Source: Bidens hawaiensis (Eukaryota; Streptophyta; Magnoliopsida; Asterales; Asteraceae). Taken from it: a DNA stretch of 64,000 nt. Both the position numbers and the translations under genes were made by a program. The first letter of the stretch is position 1. The number at the start of each line of letters is the position of its first letter. Positions 1-11,466 of this stretch are shown piece after piece. The notes below the pieces were generated by a model that saw only the letters and a list, made by a program, of their open reading frames with translations, was not told where the DNA came from and ran no database searches. The DNA lies in contig JAIQDT010002047.1 of assembly GCA_021521415.1 (NCBI GenBank), positions 62,001-126,000 of the forward strand, in the 5' to 3' direction.

Positions 1-2
1 TC

Positions 3-437
3 CCAACCATCTTCAAATCTCTCGTCATCATTAAACCCAGTGTTGTTGCGAGCATACCAATTATTAGCAATCGGCCCCTCATTCTGATCATTACAATCAC
101 CCTCTCCTTCTTCATCCTCTTTATGAATACTGACCTCTTCTTCATCTTGATTCACTTGTCTTCTGTTACCGTGAGGAGGGGCTGTTATGTGGACTGACGG
201 TGCGGATTGGCGGTTGTTTCTATTTATGGATTGGTTAACTGATTGGTTCGGATTCTGGTTGATATGAATGGCTCTAGGTGGAGTTGGTGGTATGGGGTTT
301 CTATTGTTGGCTTGGTTAATGTTTGTGTTATTTTCATGTTGGTTATGCTCGTTTTGGTAACTATTGTTGGGGTTGAACTTAATATCTTTAGGTCGCAGGT
401 TTTGGTTCTGATTATGATTTTTGCTTTTGATTTTGAT
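3..437 (-). pseudogene. Retrotransposon gag-like open frame, N-terminal part, cut by window edge
   Basis: On the minus strand one frame stays open for about 145 codons, from just after a stop at 438-440 to the window edge. It has no ATG, so either the start is lost or upstream sequence is missing. The peptide is rich in Asn, Gln and Pro, then acidic (a run of Asp and Glu around 90-130), and ends with a block containing NNWYARNN and DDERFEDGW. That composition resembles the poorly conserved N-terminus of plant Ty3/gypsy Gag, which lies ahead of the retrotransposon_gag domain. The family is my inference; the open frame and composition are what is seen. A shorter plus-strand frame at 243-455 is its shadow. 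Confidence 0.4.
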
Positions 438-1182
438 CTAGTTGTCGTGGTTTAAGAAAAAAATAAAGTAATTACGAGTCTTAAACGCCTATACAAGTAT
501 GAGTAAGTAAGGTGTTAAACCAAGAGGAGTAAGTAGTCAGTTTGTAGTGTAATTAATTCTAAGCATTATGATGTTTATCAATTTATGAATATACAGTTTA
601 GGAGTGTTGGTCACCCTAAACATTGTCTTAGAACAGACGAGTACTTAGCAAATTTATAAACAACAATAATTAAGTAAACCACGTGCTCAAACACGTAACT
701 AACAAAAAATCTCATGCCATGTATTAAGATCAATTATCAACTGACAAATCTAGTTATCAAAGGAAATGTATGCTTTATTAAACTTAAACTAATCAGTAAA
801 TCCTATGAAACACGGATCATTGCAATTTACAACCTAATCTCTCAGAACGAAATAAACCTAAATCGACTGATTGCTCAACAATACCAAACATCAATGATCA
901 TATATTGTCAATTAACAAATACAAGTAATTCAGTTCTAAACATGAGAAAAGTTGAAATAGTACAATATTCTACATCCTTGGGAAGACTCAAGCTGACTAC
1001 CAACTCATCGTCATATCTTCGATTTTCATGTGGAAAGCCATGAAGAGTGATATGATAACGATAGAGATCTTTGGTTTTCATCTACATGCTTCTGCAATCA
1101 GCTGGAAATGAATGATGACTTATTAGGGTACATCAAACTGATTTTATTGATTGATATATATTTTTTTCACATTATTAATGCA

Positions 1183-1583
1183 CATCGCGCATCGCGATGG
1201 CTTCAGATCATGTCCAACGCATACTGCGATGAACAAAATAGTCGGGGTTCTCTTCTAGGTCTATCGCGCATCACGATGGACCTGGCTTCACCCCGTCGCG
1301 TAGCGCGACGGGCTTCAGCATTAGAAATCAATATTTTAATAAGCCATTCAGCTCCATTCTGCGTGCCAATCATCCAAGCCTTCATCACGTGCCCGCACAA
1401 GTTCAGAACAAACCTCTTTAATGTCCAACGACCTGTAACATAATGCAAATGAAGTACCGCAATATTCACACTCGACCATCACGTATCCCAAAGATCTGAG
1501 GAGAGATCTGTCGCTTAGCATGACTCAAATGAATCATCGTGTATCGTGACAAGTTGGGATTAAATTCTTCGCATAGTGCGAAG
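1183..1583. repeat. Cluster of 17-bp palindromes with 7-3-7 layout
   Basis: Three near-identical layouts with 7-base arms and a 3-base centre are seen: CATCGCG-CAT-CGCGATG (1183-1199), CGTCGCG-TAG-CGCGACG (1294-1310) and CTTCGCA-TAG-TGCGAAG (1567-1583). Imperfect versions lie at 1264-1279 and 1534-1550. The arms differ in sequence while symmetry is kept. The surrounding 440-1650 region has no convincing gene and may be the LTR or leader of the gag-bearing element to its left, which reads leftwards. Confidence 0.6.
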
Positions 1584-1656
1584 GATAGAAATTTGCATAA
1601 AGTTTGGAACTTAACCATTTTGATCCCCAAACTTTGATTAAATGCAAATAATGTCT

Positions 1657-1779
1657 TTAATTAAGAGAAATATTGTTTGTGATAAAGTTGCAACCATGCA
1701 ATAACATAAACAATTTACTTATTTGTTTATGTTATAGCATGGTTGCAACTTTATCACAAACAATATTTCACTTAATTAA
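1657..1779. repeat. Near-perfect foldback (57-bp arms, 9-nt loop)
   Basis: Bases 1657-1713 are the reverse complement of 1723-1779 apart from two mismatches, with a 9-base spacer TTTACTTAT. The arms begin and end in TTAATTAAG/CTTAATTAA. This is the structure of a small foldback MITE or of a young inverted duplication able to form a hairpin transcript. No coding frame is present and no target duplication was identified. Confidence 0.8.
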
Positions 1780-3070
1780 ATACAAATGAATAATGCAAAC
1801 TTTTATTAATAATGAAATATCGGAATTACAACATGGGTTGGGTAGATGAAAATGGAAAATGACAAGTGTCACATAAGTTGTTCTACACAATATTCAAATA
1901 TAGGAAGGGTACAAAAATACAATGGATCGAAAAATATAACACAATACTGATCTTATATAACACAATGCCGAGGAAAAAAAGACAAAATTTCAAGGGAAGA
2001 AGACACAATGTTGAAAATAAACAATAAACACAATGATAAATAAGAAGACACAATGATTAGAACAAAATTCTAAAATCTACAAACTAGAAATCAAAAGGCG
2101 AAAACCTAAAATATGATATTGTAGAGTTCAACGCGACGTTCCAATACTGCTAGTTTAAGTTCACTCGGAGTTCATTTAATACACTTCCTACGACTTCCTA
2201 TTTGTAGAAGACTTTATATTTTAACCTTAGATTTAATTGTGCATTAAATTAATTTAATGTTATAATAACTCTCAGGTAATTGGGTTTTAATTTAGTTTTA
2301 CTGATTTACATTTAATTGTGCATTAATTTTGATTTAGGTATGAAAAGAAGTAACTGATGATGAGCATTAATTTTGATTTAACCGTGTTTGCACTCATATG
2401 ATGTTTCTGACCGTTTTACTTAAAAGATGTTTATTTTGATGTTAAGGTAATTACAAGTATGCCATTCTTGATTTCTACCATTGCGGTGGGGAACTCAATG
2501 TGCATTCAATCGGAATCTGGTTACGGCATATAAACTCAACCAAGAGAATAAAACCATAAAAAAGATATGACTCGCATATTTTAGTTATGAATAGACGTGA
2601 CTTCAGCTTGTATGGACAATGTTGGCACTATATAATAAAAAATAAAATGTCGTAAATAAAATAAATATTTTAAATAAAAATTTTCAAAACAAGAAGAAAA
2701 AACAAAAGTTAAATGTCCAATTAGATATCGTCAATTAGACCAGTTAGGTTCTTGTGAGACCAAATTTGGAATATTTATCTTATGTATAAATTTGGTGAAG
2801 ACGTGACACTACTACGTGCCCCATATGTGATATTGTTGTACATTACATGTTGTGAGTATATAACAATCTTATATATTATAGGGTCTTTTGGTGCTAGAAA
2901 AAAATATATACATAAACATTGAGCTATCTAAATCCAACAAGATAAAAGAAAAATATGTGCTAATAAAAGAAGAAGAATACTTACTAGACTAATAACTCTA
3001 TTAGAATATTGGAGTAGAAATGTAAATCGTTTAAAGAAAAAAAATTATAAATTTCAGGGGCAGTATAATA
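1780..3070. other. AT-rich intergenic DNA
   Basis: No gene, repeat or element could be recognised in these 1.3 kb. Frames are short and broken in all readings. Confidence 0.5.
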
Positions 3071-3075
3071 ACTCT

Positions 3076-3596
3076 TGTTGGGACTTATATTTTAGACCGA
3101 CGCATCGAATTATTATCATTGTGGGTGAAAAATAATTAATATTTTTGGTCTCAACCAAGGGTGGATGGCTTGAAGACCAAGACTTGCTAGACTAGTATAA
3201 ATAGATGTATTTGTTAATTTTTCTAGCATGAGTGTATTGTTTATTGTGTGAGATCTAGGGTTTTATCTCTTAGAGAGAGCCGCCGCCTCCCGGATGAGCT
3301 CTCCTGGAGGTGGCTGATCTTTATTGTATGTATTTGTGTATGTATGAGTGCTCTGTATTAACAATCTTTTGACTAATGAAATCATACTACCACTTCTTTA
3401 TTTGTGTTTCGATTACATATATTTGTTCATCTAGTTTATTGTTCATTGTAATCGATTCAGGCTCTCACCCAAACACCACTCATCCGTCCAAAACACCTTT
3501 CAAGAGTGAATACGATTCGTTCCTTGCTCAGATCCGAGCTTCTCCGTTAATAACGACCATTATTCACGCTTCCGCACTAGGGCTAGGGTCTTGTCA
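3076..3596 (+). repeat. 5' LTR of the 3.5-kb Sirevirus-like element
   Basis: 521 bp, beginning TGTTGGG and ending GTCA. A TATA box (TATAAATA, 3196-3203) lies about 120 bp in, marking the U3/R promoter. It matches the 3' LTR along its length; the main difference is about 12 extra bases in a TATTTGTGTATG stretch near 3330, plus scattered substitutions. Confidence 0.85.
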
Positions 3597-3598
3597 GT

Positions 3599-3610
3599 TG
3601 GTATCAGAGC
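3599..3610 (+). other. Primer-binding site (tRNA-Met type)
   Basis: TGGTATCAGAGC starts two bases after the 5' LTR. This is the standard initiator tRNA-Met site of plant Copia elements and confirms a plus-strand orientation. Confidence 0.85.
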
Positions 3611-4212
3611 AGGGTTGCCAAATCCTTTAGAGTAAGCGCTGAATCTGATTCATCTCGCTCTTGAATCCACCATGGACGTTATACCGATGAGGTTTGTTGA
3701 AAAATTTTTAGGGTTTTAAAATTATTTGATGATTTGGGTAAAATTTATGTGGATTGATGTTTGGGTTGATGAATCATTTGGAGATTCAACATCAATTTCA
3801 TGTTTATTTGGTCATATCGGTCTAGATCTGATGTAACAGTGTTTCAGCTCGGTTTGGGGCAAAACTGTTATTGAAGATGATTTTCAGATCTGTAACGGCT
3901 GTTGATAAATTGAAGATAGATGGTTGATATCAAGATGACTGGGATATTGCTACAACGATTAATTTTAGATGAAGAAGCTTGGTTCTTGATCTGAAAATTA
4001 GGGTTTTATGGGCTCATAATTGTTTATGATATGAGTATGCTGCTTGAACAGTAAAGGGAATATTGAAGAACATTGCTGCTGGTACAATTTGAACAGGTAC
4101 TAGGAGCAATCTAATCATTGTTCGTAGCAGCAGATGGAAAATGCAGAGGGAATATTCAAGCAGGTTCTGTATTGGAAAATCATTGATTGATAATGCAGAA
4201 GAAAGGTCTGTT

Positions 4213-4590
4213 GTTCGAGCATCGATATTTGTACCCGAAAGGTATCTTATCTATTGCTCGAGCATAATGGACAAGACTATCATGAAGTATTACGAGCACA
4301 AGGAAATGTTTCTGCTGTTCGAGCGTCGATATGTTTACTCGAAAGGTATCTTATCTATTGCTCGAGCACAGTGGACAAGTCCTGAACTGTCATGAAGTAT
4401 TACAAGCACAAGGAAATGTTTCTGCTGTTCGAGCGTCGATATGTTTACCCGAAAGGTATCTTATCTATTGCTCGAGCACAGTGGACAAGTCCTAAACTTT
4501 CATGAAGTCTTTCGAGGACAATGAAATGGTTATGCTTTTCGAGCATCGATATGTTTACTCGAAAGGTAGCTTATCGATTGCTCAAGCATG
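4213..4590 (+). repeat. Four tandem copies of an approximately 110-bp unit
   Basis: Units begin at TTCGAGC(A/G)TCGAT at 4213, 4318, 4428 and 4538, giving periods of 105, 110 and 110 bp. Each holds a TCGAAAGGTA block and a TGCTCGAGCA-type palindrome (4255, 4359, 4469). Short open frames across it come from the repeat and are not a gene. Confidence 0.8.
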
Positions 4591-5170
4591 CAAAGTCGAG
4601 CACATCAAGTTTGGATTCGAGCACATGAACCCCGAGCACATCCTTGTTTATCTCAACAATCTATCTTATGGTGTCGAGCACACTTTGTTCTACTTGAGCA
4701 AACCTTCTTCGAGCACACTTTGGCTCCTGAGCATGCCCATGAAAAGAGAAGAAAAAAATACAAGTGTTTTCGAGCACACTTTTGCTTTTGAGCATGATCA
4801 GGAAAAGACAGAAAAAGACTAAGTATTTTCGAGCAAGGTCTCGAGCATGGTCTCGAGCATACTCGATGACAGACAGAACAAGACTAAATATTTTCGAGCA
4901 AGGTCTCGAGCATGCTCGAGTAACGACAAAAAATACAAGTGTTTTCTCGAGCAAGGTTTCGAGCAAGCCCTCGAGCAAGCTCTCCAGCATGCTCGATGAA
5001 AGAAAAACACAAGTGTTTTCGAGCAAGCCCTCGAGCAAGCTCCCTAGCATGCTCAATGAAAAAAAAAGAAAAAAAACACAAGTGTTTTCAAGCATGCTTG
5101 AGTAAAAACTGAGTATGCTCATGAAGGGACTTTGACTTATGTGTGCTCGTGGACTGAATCCATGCTCGTA
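4590..5170 (+). repeat. Dense array of CGAGCA motifs
   Basis: CGAGCA/TGCTCG motifs recur every 10-40 bases, often followed by AAGTGTTTT or CAAGC. They include the 16-bp perfect palindrome CTCGAGCATGCTCGAG at 4905-4920. Frames of 60-150 codons on both strands here are by-products of the low-complexity sequence. The same motif recurs in the Sirevirus-like element at 42090-52230. Confidence 0.8.
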
Positions 5171-6072
5171 AATGAATTACACTTGAGATTTTTGGTGCCG
5201 TTGACCGTTTGACCAAGCTGACCTTTACGGAAGATATATACCAGGGGTATTTTGGTAAATTTTATCCAATCATCAACAAGCAAAAGGAAATCAAAGCCTT
5301 ATCAATTTTTCACAAACTTCATCAAAGAGCTTTACAAGAACAAGTGTTGACCAAGCTTACGGATTTCATCCCTTATTAGTGTTAACCAACATAATGTTTT
5401 GTTTATCTTTGTTTATTACAGAATCAACAATCTTGATAAGGATGGTCAAGGTTGTTTCACCCATACTTGATTTGAAGACGCAATTTTCAAAGACAATTGC
5501 AACGAAATTGGGGGAGTAAAAATTCTTGAATTTCATTGCAAATTGCTTGCATCAAATCAAGTGAAAAGACTCAAGTTAAGGAAAAGTTGATCAAGATCAA
5601 TAATCCAAGATTCTTTAGAGATGTTTCATTGCTTGTGAGTCTTCAGATTTCCTAGTACGGTTGAGAAGATAGAGTCATCACTAGTAACATGGTGAACGGA
5701 TGATCAGTAGAGTTTAACCTCCTATGAAAACAGTCACTTGACAATCAAGAACGGGTTATGGTTGACTTGAATGCTATCTTGATTCAGGGAATGGTTTGAA
5801 GATGATTTACAAGGGAAGAAACAGATTTGAAGAATGAAAGATTATTTGATAATCACATTGAGTTTATTTCTTTTTGTGATGACCTTGTTACTTGAATTTG
5901 ATCTTCGAAGTTCAAAACTTCGTTCATATGCCCATACAAATGTATCTGAATGTGATATAGGAGAAATGATCTAAAATGAACAACGGGAGAAGCTTAACAT
6001 GAGGGGGAGAATTTCAACGAAAGACAACGAGTTTTTGATGTGATCATGGAAGAAATTCGATGGCATCGGTCT

Positions 6073-6083
6073 AAGGGGGAGAT
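6073..6083 (+). other. Polypurine tract, with two upstream duplicates
   Basis: AAGGGGGAGAT directly precedes the 3' LTR. Similar GGGGGAG tracts occur at 5510-5516 and 6003-6010. Several tracts in a row are a recognised Sirevirus habit. Confidence 0.7.
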
Positions 6084-6592
6084 TGTTGGGACTTATATTT
6101 TAGACCGACGCATCAAATTATTATTATTGTGGGTGAAAACTAATTAATATTTTTGGTCTCAACCAAGGGTGGATGGCTTGAAGACCAAGACATGCTAGAT
6201 TAGTATAAATAGATGTATTTGTTAATTTTTCTAGCATGAGTGTATTGTTTATTGTGTGAGATCTGGGGTTTTATCTCTTAGAGAGAGCCGCCGCCTCCAG
6301 GATGACCTCTCCTGGAGGTAGCTGATCTTTATTGTATGTATGAGTGCTCTGTATTGACAATCTTTTGACTAATGAAATCATACTACCACTTCTTTATTTG
6401 TGTTTCGATTACATATATTTTTTCATCCAGTCTATTGTTCATTGTAATCAATTCAGGCTCTCTCCCAAACACCACTCATCCGTCCAAAACACCTTTCAAG
6501 AGTGAATACGATTCGATCCTTGCTTAGATCCGAGCTCCTCCCTTAATAACGACCATTATTCACGCTTCCGCACCAGGGCTAGGGTCTTGTCA
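6084..6592 (+). repeat. 3' LTR of the 3.5-kb Sirevirus-like element
   Basis: 509 bp with the same TGTTGGGACTT start and GTCTTGTCA end as the 5' copy. Immediately followed by the ACTCT duplication. Confidence 0.85.
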
Positions 6593-6597
6593 ACTCT

Positions 6598-7545
6598 ATT
6601 GAACTCAAGGGGTAGAAACGTAAAACCTTTAAAGAAAAAAATTATTGAACTTCAGAGGCGTATGAAAACTGTATTAATGTCCAAGGTTTAGAAACATGAT
6701 TTGGTAAAAGAAAAAAATATTGGTCTACTAACATAGTGCCATGTGACACCATTTAGGCCAATAATGAAGTTCAACTATTTACAAAATGTTATGGTTATAT
6801 ACTTTTAATTTTTTTGTACGTTACCCACCCATTTTTATTTTTATATATTCATTTTTTAACATCTGAAATTATCTTTTCTCTTGTAATGTAATTCTCTTCT
6901 TCTTCTTCTATGTAGCTTTTGGATATTTATATGCACATGATAACAGTGTATTATTGTACTTAGTTGCTGGAATAATATAATGAGTAAGGGCTTCATGTGG
7001 ATAAGCACCAACCAAGGCAAATCAAGACATAACAAAACAAGATAATGCGCGCACCATATACTATTGCAAATTACTTTAACATGATCCACATATGTGTCAC
7101 TGATATACTTCTCAACACGTCACATTTCATGTTTGCTTGCTAAGGAATGCGACCTCTCCGTTTTTTCCGTATTTGAATTCGTTTTTATTTACCCACTGGG
7201 TTTGTAATTTGGTTCACTCGTTAACAATCAAATGTGTATTTATGAGTTTTTTATTGTGTTTAATTCATTTTATACTGTTATGTCATTTAATCATGTTAAA
7301 CAATCCTCAAATTTGCTTAATTCGTTTTGGTTCATTTTGACTCTTTTAAATTCGATTTTAATCCTATTCTTGATAATAAGTCAAACCTTTGATTCTATAA
7401 CCTTCCTAGATGATATTCTATCGAAAAGGAATCATCTTTATCATCAATTAGTCAAGTTTTATCTCCAATTTGAATTATCTTATCATTAGTTTGAGTTTCA
7501 AGTGATTATCCTTTAATTGTTGATAAACTCAAAGCTTAAATCCGG
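6598..7545. other. AT-rich DNA without recognised genes
   Basis: Continues the sequence interrupted by the element to the left. Only short frames; the minus frame at 6856-7089 and the plus frames at 7137-7489 are low-complexity and show no family motif. Confidence 0.45.
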
Positions 7546-8799
7546 TTCCTATATAAACAATCGTCCATTAGTTTCTGTTTTAGTTTCTGTTTATCATCCC
7601 TCACCTCTCAATTTCACTCTCTTTCATGAATTCAAGTGCTCAAGCAATGTGTTCTTCAAGGTTTTACTTTCAAAAGTCAAATGAGTCTTTTTATTCCTTA
7701 TCTTCTAGTTCTTCCATCAGTTCTTGGGTAAGTTTGTGCTTTATTAATTTGTTATTAACCCTTGAACGAAAGCCCTCATTTAATTTTGATAGATTAAGGG
7801 ATTTTCTTGTTCAATTGGATAAAATTCGATCTAGGGTTCATGTTAGAAATTAAATTGGAGCTTTTTAATTAGACCATGAATTGACCCGAATTAACTTTTG
7901 AATTTTCAATGCTTTATGTTTGTAATTTAGTTTTGGACATGTTGGACCCGAATCCAGTCTCATACCGACATTCGGACGGAACATGAACCGAACACTCACT
8001 TAAACGAGTTTTTGCCTAATTTCTACTATAAAATCCTCAAGTTCTGATTTGTTTGATCAAGTTTATTTGTTTTTATTAACTTCCTAAAATTATTTGATTT
8101 TGGGATTTAATTCGCAAATTGGTTTGGTCATCTTGCTTAACTCGTTTTCTTAAATTCTCAAAGCTCGCCTATATTTCAAGATGAGTAATTCACACCACGT
8201 TTTTTTTTCATCATTTTACTTTCGGGGATAACATGCGTACCATACACATTAAACTTACTTATATATATCTATATCTTATCAACCACAATTATATATTATG
8301 TGTTTATATATTTATTGCTCATAAATGACATGCTATATGGTTATGTGTTTATTTTTATTGTTTGGCGGTTGGGCCACCTCATCCTCATCTAGTATGCATG
8401 CATTACCCCGGTAAGCTAGCTATTTGCTAGACCAGGTGCACATCTATTTTATTTGGTAATTGTTATATATTATTAATATTGTAATTGTTCATATTCGCAT
8501 AAGAATTATAAATATATATAACGAAACTTTTGTATTGCTCACTTAACTCTATGTTGATCAAACTCCATTTTGCACATGCTACAAGTTTGCTAGTTGAAAA
8601 ATTGAATGTTTAAGAAGACATTTAGTTTGGATCTAGTTTATTAAATAAAAAGATAGTTTGTATGATTTTGGTTGCAATGCGTACTTAAATAATTGTATTT
8701 AAATAAATAATTATTGTCACTTTAAATAGTGTCTTCCAAGCTACTACCCAATCAATACGTTACGCCCTGATATATTCCGTTGTTGGTCGGGGTGTGACA
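7546..8799 (+). repeat. LTR-like sequence, copy 1
   Basis: This stretch and 9064-10463 share landmarks in the same order: a CCTATATA TATA-like start, a TTCAAG..TTACTTTCAAAAGTCAA block, a GTTCAATTG..CTAGGGTT block, and CCGAACACTC. Both end in a related terminal block around GATATATTCCG..GGGGTGTGACA. An end in GTGTGACA is typical of plant Ty3/gypsy LTRs. No partner interior or start was found, so it is probably an old solo LTR or fragment. Confidence 0.4.
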
Positions 8800-9063
8800 A
8801 AAAAGGTAGGGAACTTGGTTCTCCAAAATTTCCATAGTAGTGGTTGTCTTCGGATTTCAATGTGTGTTGACACCTCACATAAACAGCGGGACGACCACTA
8901 GATAGATGTATTGTGACAAAAAAGGATGATCTATTGAAGAACTTTCTTGAGGAGTTTGAAAGGAAGTGGGTATGTAAGGGATTTCTTTTATATCAACAAT
9001 TGATGGTTAACCTTGTAGTAAATGTAACATTTGTCATTTTCCAAACCTAAACCATAATCAAAT

Positions 9064-10463
9064 TCCTATATAGACCTTACTTTTTTACCTCTGCTCTAAC
9101 ATTACGAACCATAAATTTCACTCCTTTTTCACGAAATCTAGCTTTTTGGTGATGCTCTTCAAGATTTGACTTTCAAAAGTCAACCAACTTGTGTTCTTCA
9201 TTCTTCCACTCAATTTCCCATGTAATTCTCATATGTTTATGTATTTTAATCAATATTGAACCTAAATCTCTCTATCCAATCTATGGATTTGAGGTGTTTC
9301 GGTGTTCAATTGAATCAATCTTTCAAACTAGGGTTTACGTTCTATAATTAGGGTTTTTCGATTAATTCTTCGTCAAAACATTTTTTAACAGAAACTAAAT
9401 ATGAAACTTATCGTTTTTACATATTAGGTGTGTGGTGAACCCGACCTAGTTCCGGGTTTGAATCTGATAAAACCCGAACACTCGCTTATTTTACTTTAAT
9501 TTTCTAAATTGTTCGATTTGTTTTTAATCGAACAGAAATGACTAAAATTTATTATTTAATATTTTACACAAATATTACATTAAAAACTGAATTTAGAACT
9601 ATTATTTGATTAAAACCGCTTTTTTTTTAAATCACTCGCTTAAAACCCGATTCAAAGAACTAACGTCTTAGATCTTGTATTTTCTTTTGTTTTGACTTTC
9701 TCTCTTTGTTTTAAGATTTATTTATTTTAATTAGAGTTTGTCATTTATTTCCTTCGTGTCGGTCGGCTCGTCTAAGAGGTTTGTTTTACTCATTTAAACT
9801 CGCCGCTTTTAAGGTGAGTTTTTTATAGCCCATTTTTTTAATTTATCAAATATTTTTGGGGTGTAGCATTTTACCTTATCTCAATTTCATCTATTTTAAC
9901 AATTACATCACAAACTAGATTCACTTTATATCATATTGTTGATTCCATTTATATTTGTAACATGCTTACTTGCTATATGACACTTGTTTACATTGTTGTT
10001 GATTAGAGTTTGATTATGTAAACACGAACGCAAACACAAACTCAATAGTGGGCTAGTCCATATGGCTACCTACGCTTTCTAGTAAATTGACTACGTGTCA
10101 AGAATGAACGAAAGTTTTCATTTCATTTACTGCATTTACATTTTGATATACCTATTGTTGTTTTCTTAGTATCTATACATAACCCTATGACTGCTCACCA
10201 GCCTTGTGTTGACAAATTCTGTCTTTACAATGCTGCAGTTTAAGTGTGCTATGGATGGAAGATCATGTAGTAAGGACTTTAGGGTTATTTAAGAAATGTA
10301 GTTAGAATATTTGTAACATTATTATTATTTTTTTTTTGTTTTGAACCATGAACGTGATGATGTTTTTAATAATATGGAAATATATATTGTTACTTTAATA
10401 GTATTATGTGTAATGAATAATTGTATCATCCTGACATATTCTGCCGTAAGTTGTGATGTTACA
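9064..10463 (+). repeat. LTR-like sequence, copy 2 (diverged)
   Basis: Diverged copy of 7546-8799 in the same orientation, ending TGTGATGTTACA after a GACATATTCTGCCG block. Contains no coding region. The two copies are too different to be LTRs of one young element; two old related insertions are more likely. Confidence 0.38.
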
Positions 10464-10531
10464 GTGAAGATCCATGTTCCATAGTAAGACAAAACACATA
10501 CATGTAAGGTATCACTTCATCACATGTTTCC

Positions 10532-10718
10532 TAAGTGATCATGAGAAAGATCCTTGGCATGAAGAATCTCATATACATGCTTACCAATTCGAGGACAACC
10601 TAGAAGTTTTGAAGCTTTGCTTTCGTAAGTGATCATGAGAAAGATCCTTGTCATGAAGAATCTCATATACATGTTTACCAATTCGGGGACAACCTAGAAG
10701 TTTTGAAGCTTTGCTTTG
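10532..10718. repeat. 94-bp tandem duplication
   Basis: Copy 1 (10532-10625) and copy 2 (10626-10718) both begin TAAGTGATCATGAG and end GAAGCTTTGCTTT, with a handful of differences. A 61-codon minus-strand frame spans it but resembles no known family. Confidence 0.8.
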
Positions 10719-11466
10719 TATAGTTTTAATGGATATTCTAGGATGATTAGTGTGAAAGTTACTCACCAGGGAGAAAAGTGTATATATAAATTTCGATCTG
10801 TATAGTTGGGCTTTAGCTAACCATCACTACATAAGAGTTAAGAACACCCGAGCGTCTCAAATAGGGCTCCAATGTTGTAACTTTGTTTGTTTAAATCTAC
10901 TACCTATGTAAATTTATACATAAAGTAATTAATATGAAATTCTCTACATCAGGGGATAAGGTCTCACGATAGTCAAGGAGTTAACCTTGGATATAACCCT
11001 GAATAGGATATGTTTACACGTGAGATTCTCTGCCATTAAAAAAAATTAGTACGAAATTTCTATAACCTATTTCAATTAGATAGCAACGCAAATGCTTGAG
11101 TTAATTTACTTGTACCCATTCTTTTGTGTTTCTTTATTCTCATAATTTGAGAAATCATATAGATAATCATTATCTTGATAACTGTGAAAGATAAAAAAAA
11201 TATTGCTATCTTTTCAAGATGACATATTGTCGAAAAAGGTAACATAAGTTCCCAAAAGTTCTAAAGTAGGAACTAAAAGACCAACACATCAGCTCGTGGT
11301 GCAAAATTCTCTAAATTTTTATGTTTTCGATGGAAAACTTTTCTTGCTGCATAGCAGTTCAAGGACAAGCAAGTATAAGAAAAAGGTAATTAACGGAATT
11401 ATGATCATTGCAAGTTGGAGGATCTAGAAGGGAGGAACGAGAAACGGTACGAAGGCAAATAAGCTA
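10719..11466. other. Intergenic DNA, nothing recognised
   Basis: No gene or element identified. It borders the LINE remnant on its right and could hold unrecognised decayed LINE sequence. Confidence 0.35.

Larger units (their letters stand above)
3071..6597 (+). mobile_element. Complete non-autonomous Sirevirus-like Copia LTR element with 5-bp target duplication
   Basis: The element runs 3076-6592 and is bounded by the direct duplication ACTCT (3071-3075 and 6593-6597). It has two LTRs that start TGTTGGGACTT and end TCTTGTCA, a primer-binding site matching plant initiator tRNA-Met, and a polypurine tract abutting the 3' LTR. The 2.5-kb interior has no Copia protease, integrase or reverse transcriptase. 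It holds a 110-bp tandem repeat, a long stretch of CGAGCA motifs and two further GGGGGAG tracts ahead of the real polypurine tract. Multiple polypurine tracts and short palindromic arrays are known traits of Sireviruses; the lineage call is inference from them. It must be mobilised by another element's proteins. Confidence 0.85.

Noticed and set aside
714..1469. Frames of 88-111 codons at 714-1043 (+), 1108-1443 (+) and 1203-1469 (-)
   Set aside because: No recognisable domain; they cross the palindrome cluster and overlap one another.
4661..5122. Minus-strand frame of 153 codons and overlapping plus frames
   Set aside because: Low-complexity peptides from the CGAGCA array, open in several frames at once.
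10581..10766. 61-codon minus frame
   Set aside because: Spans the 94-bp tandem duplication and matches no family I know.
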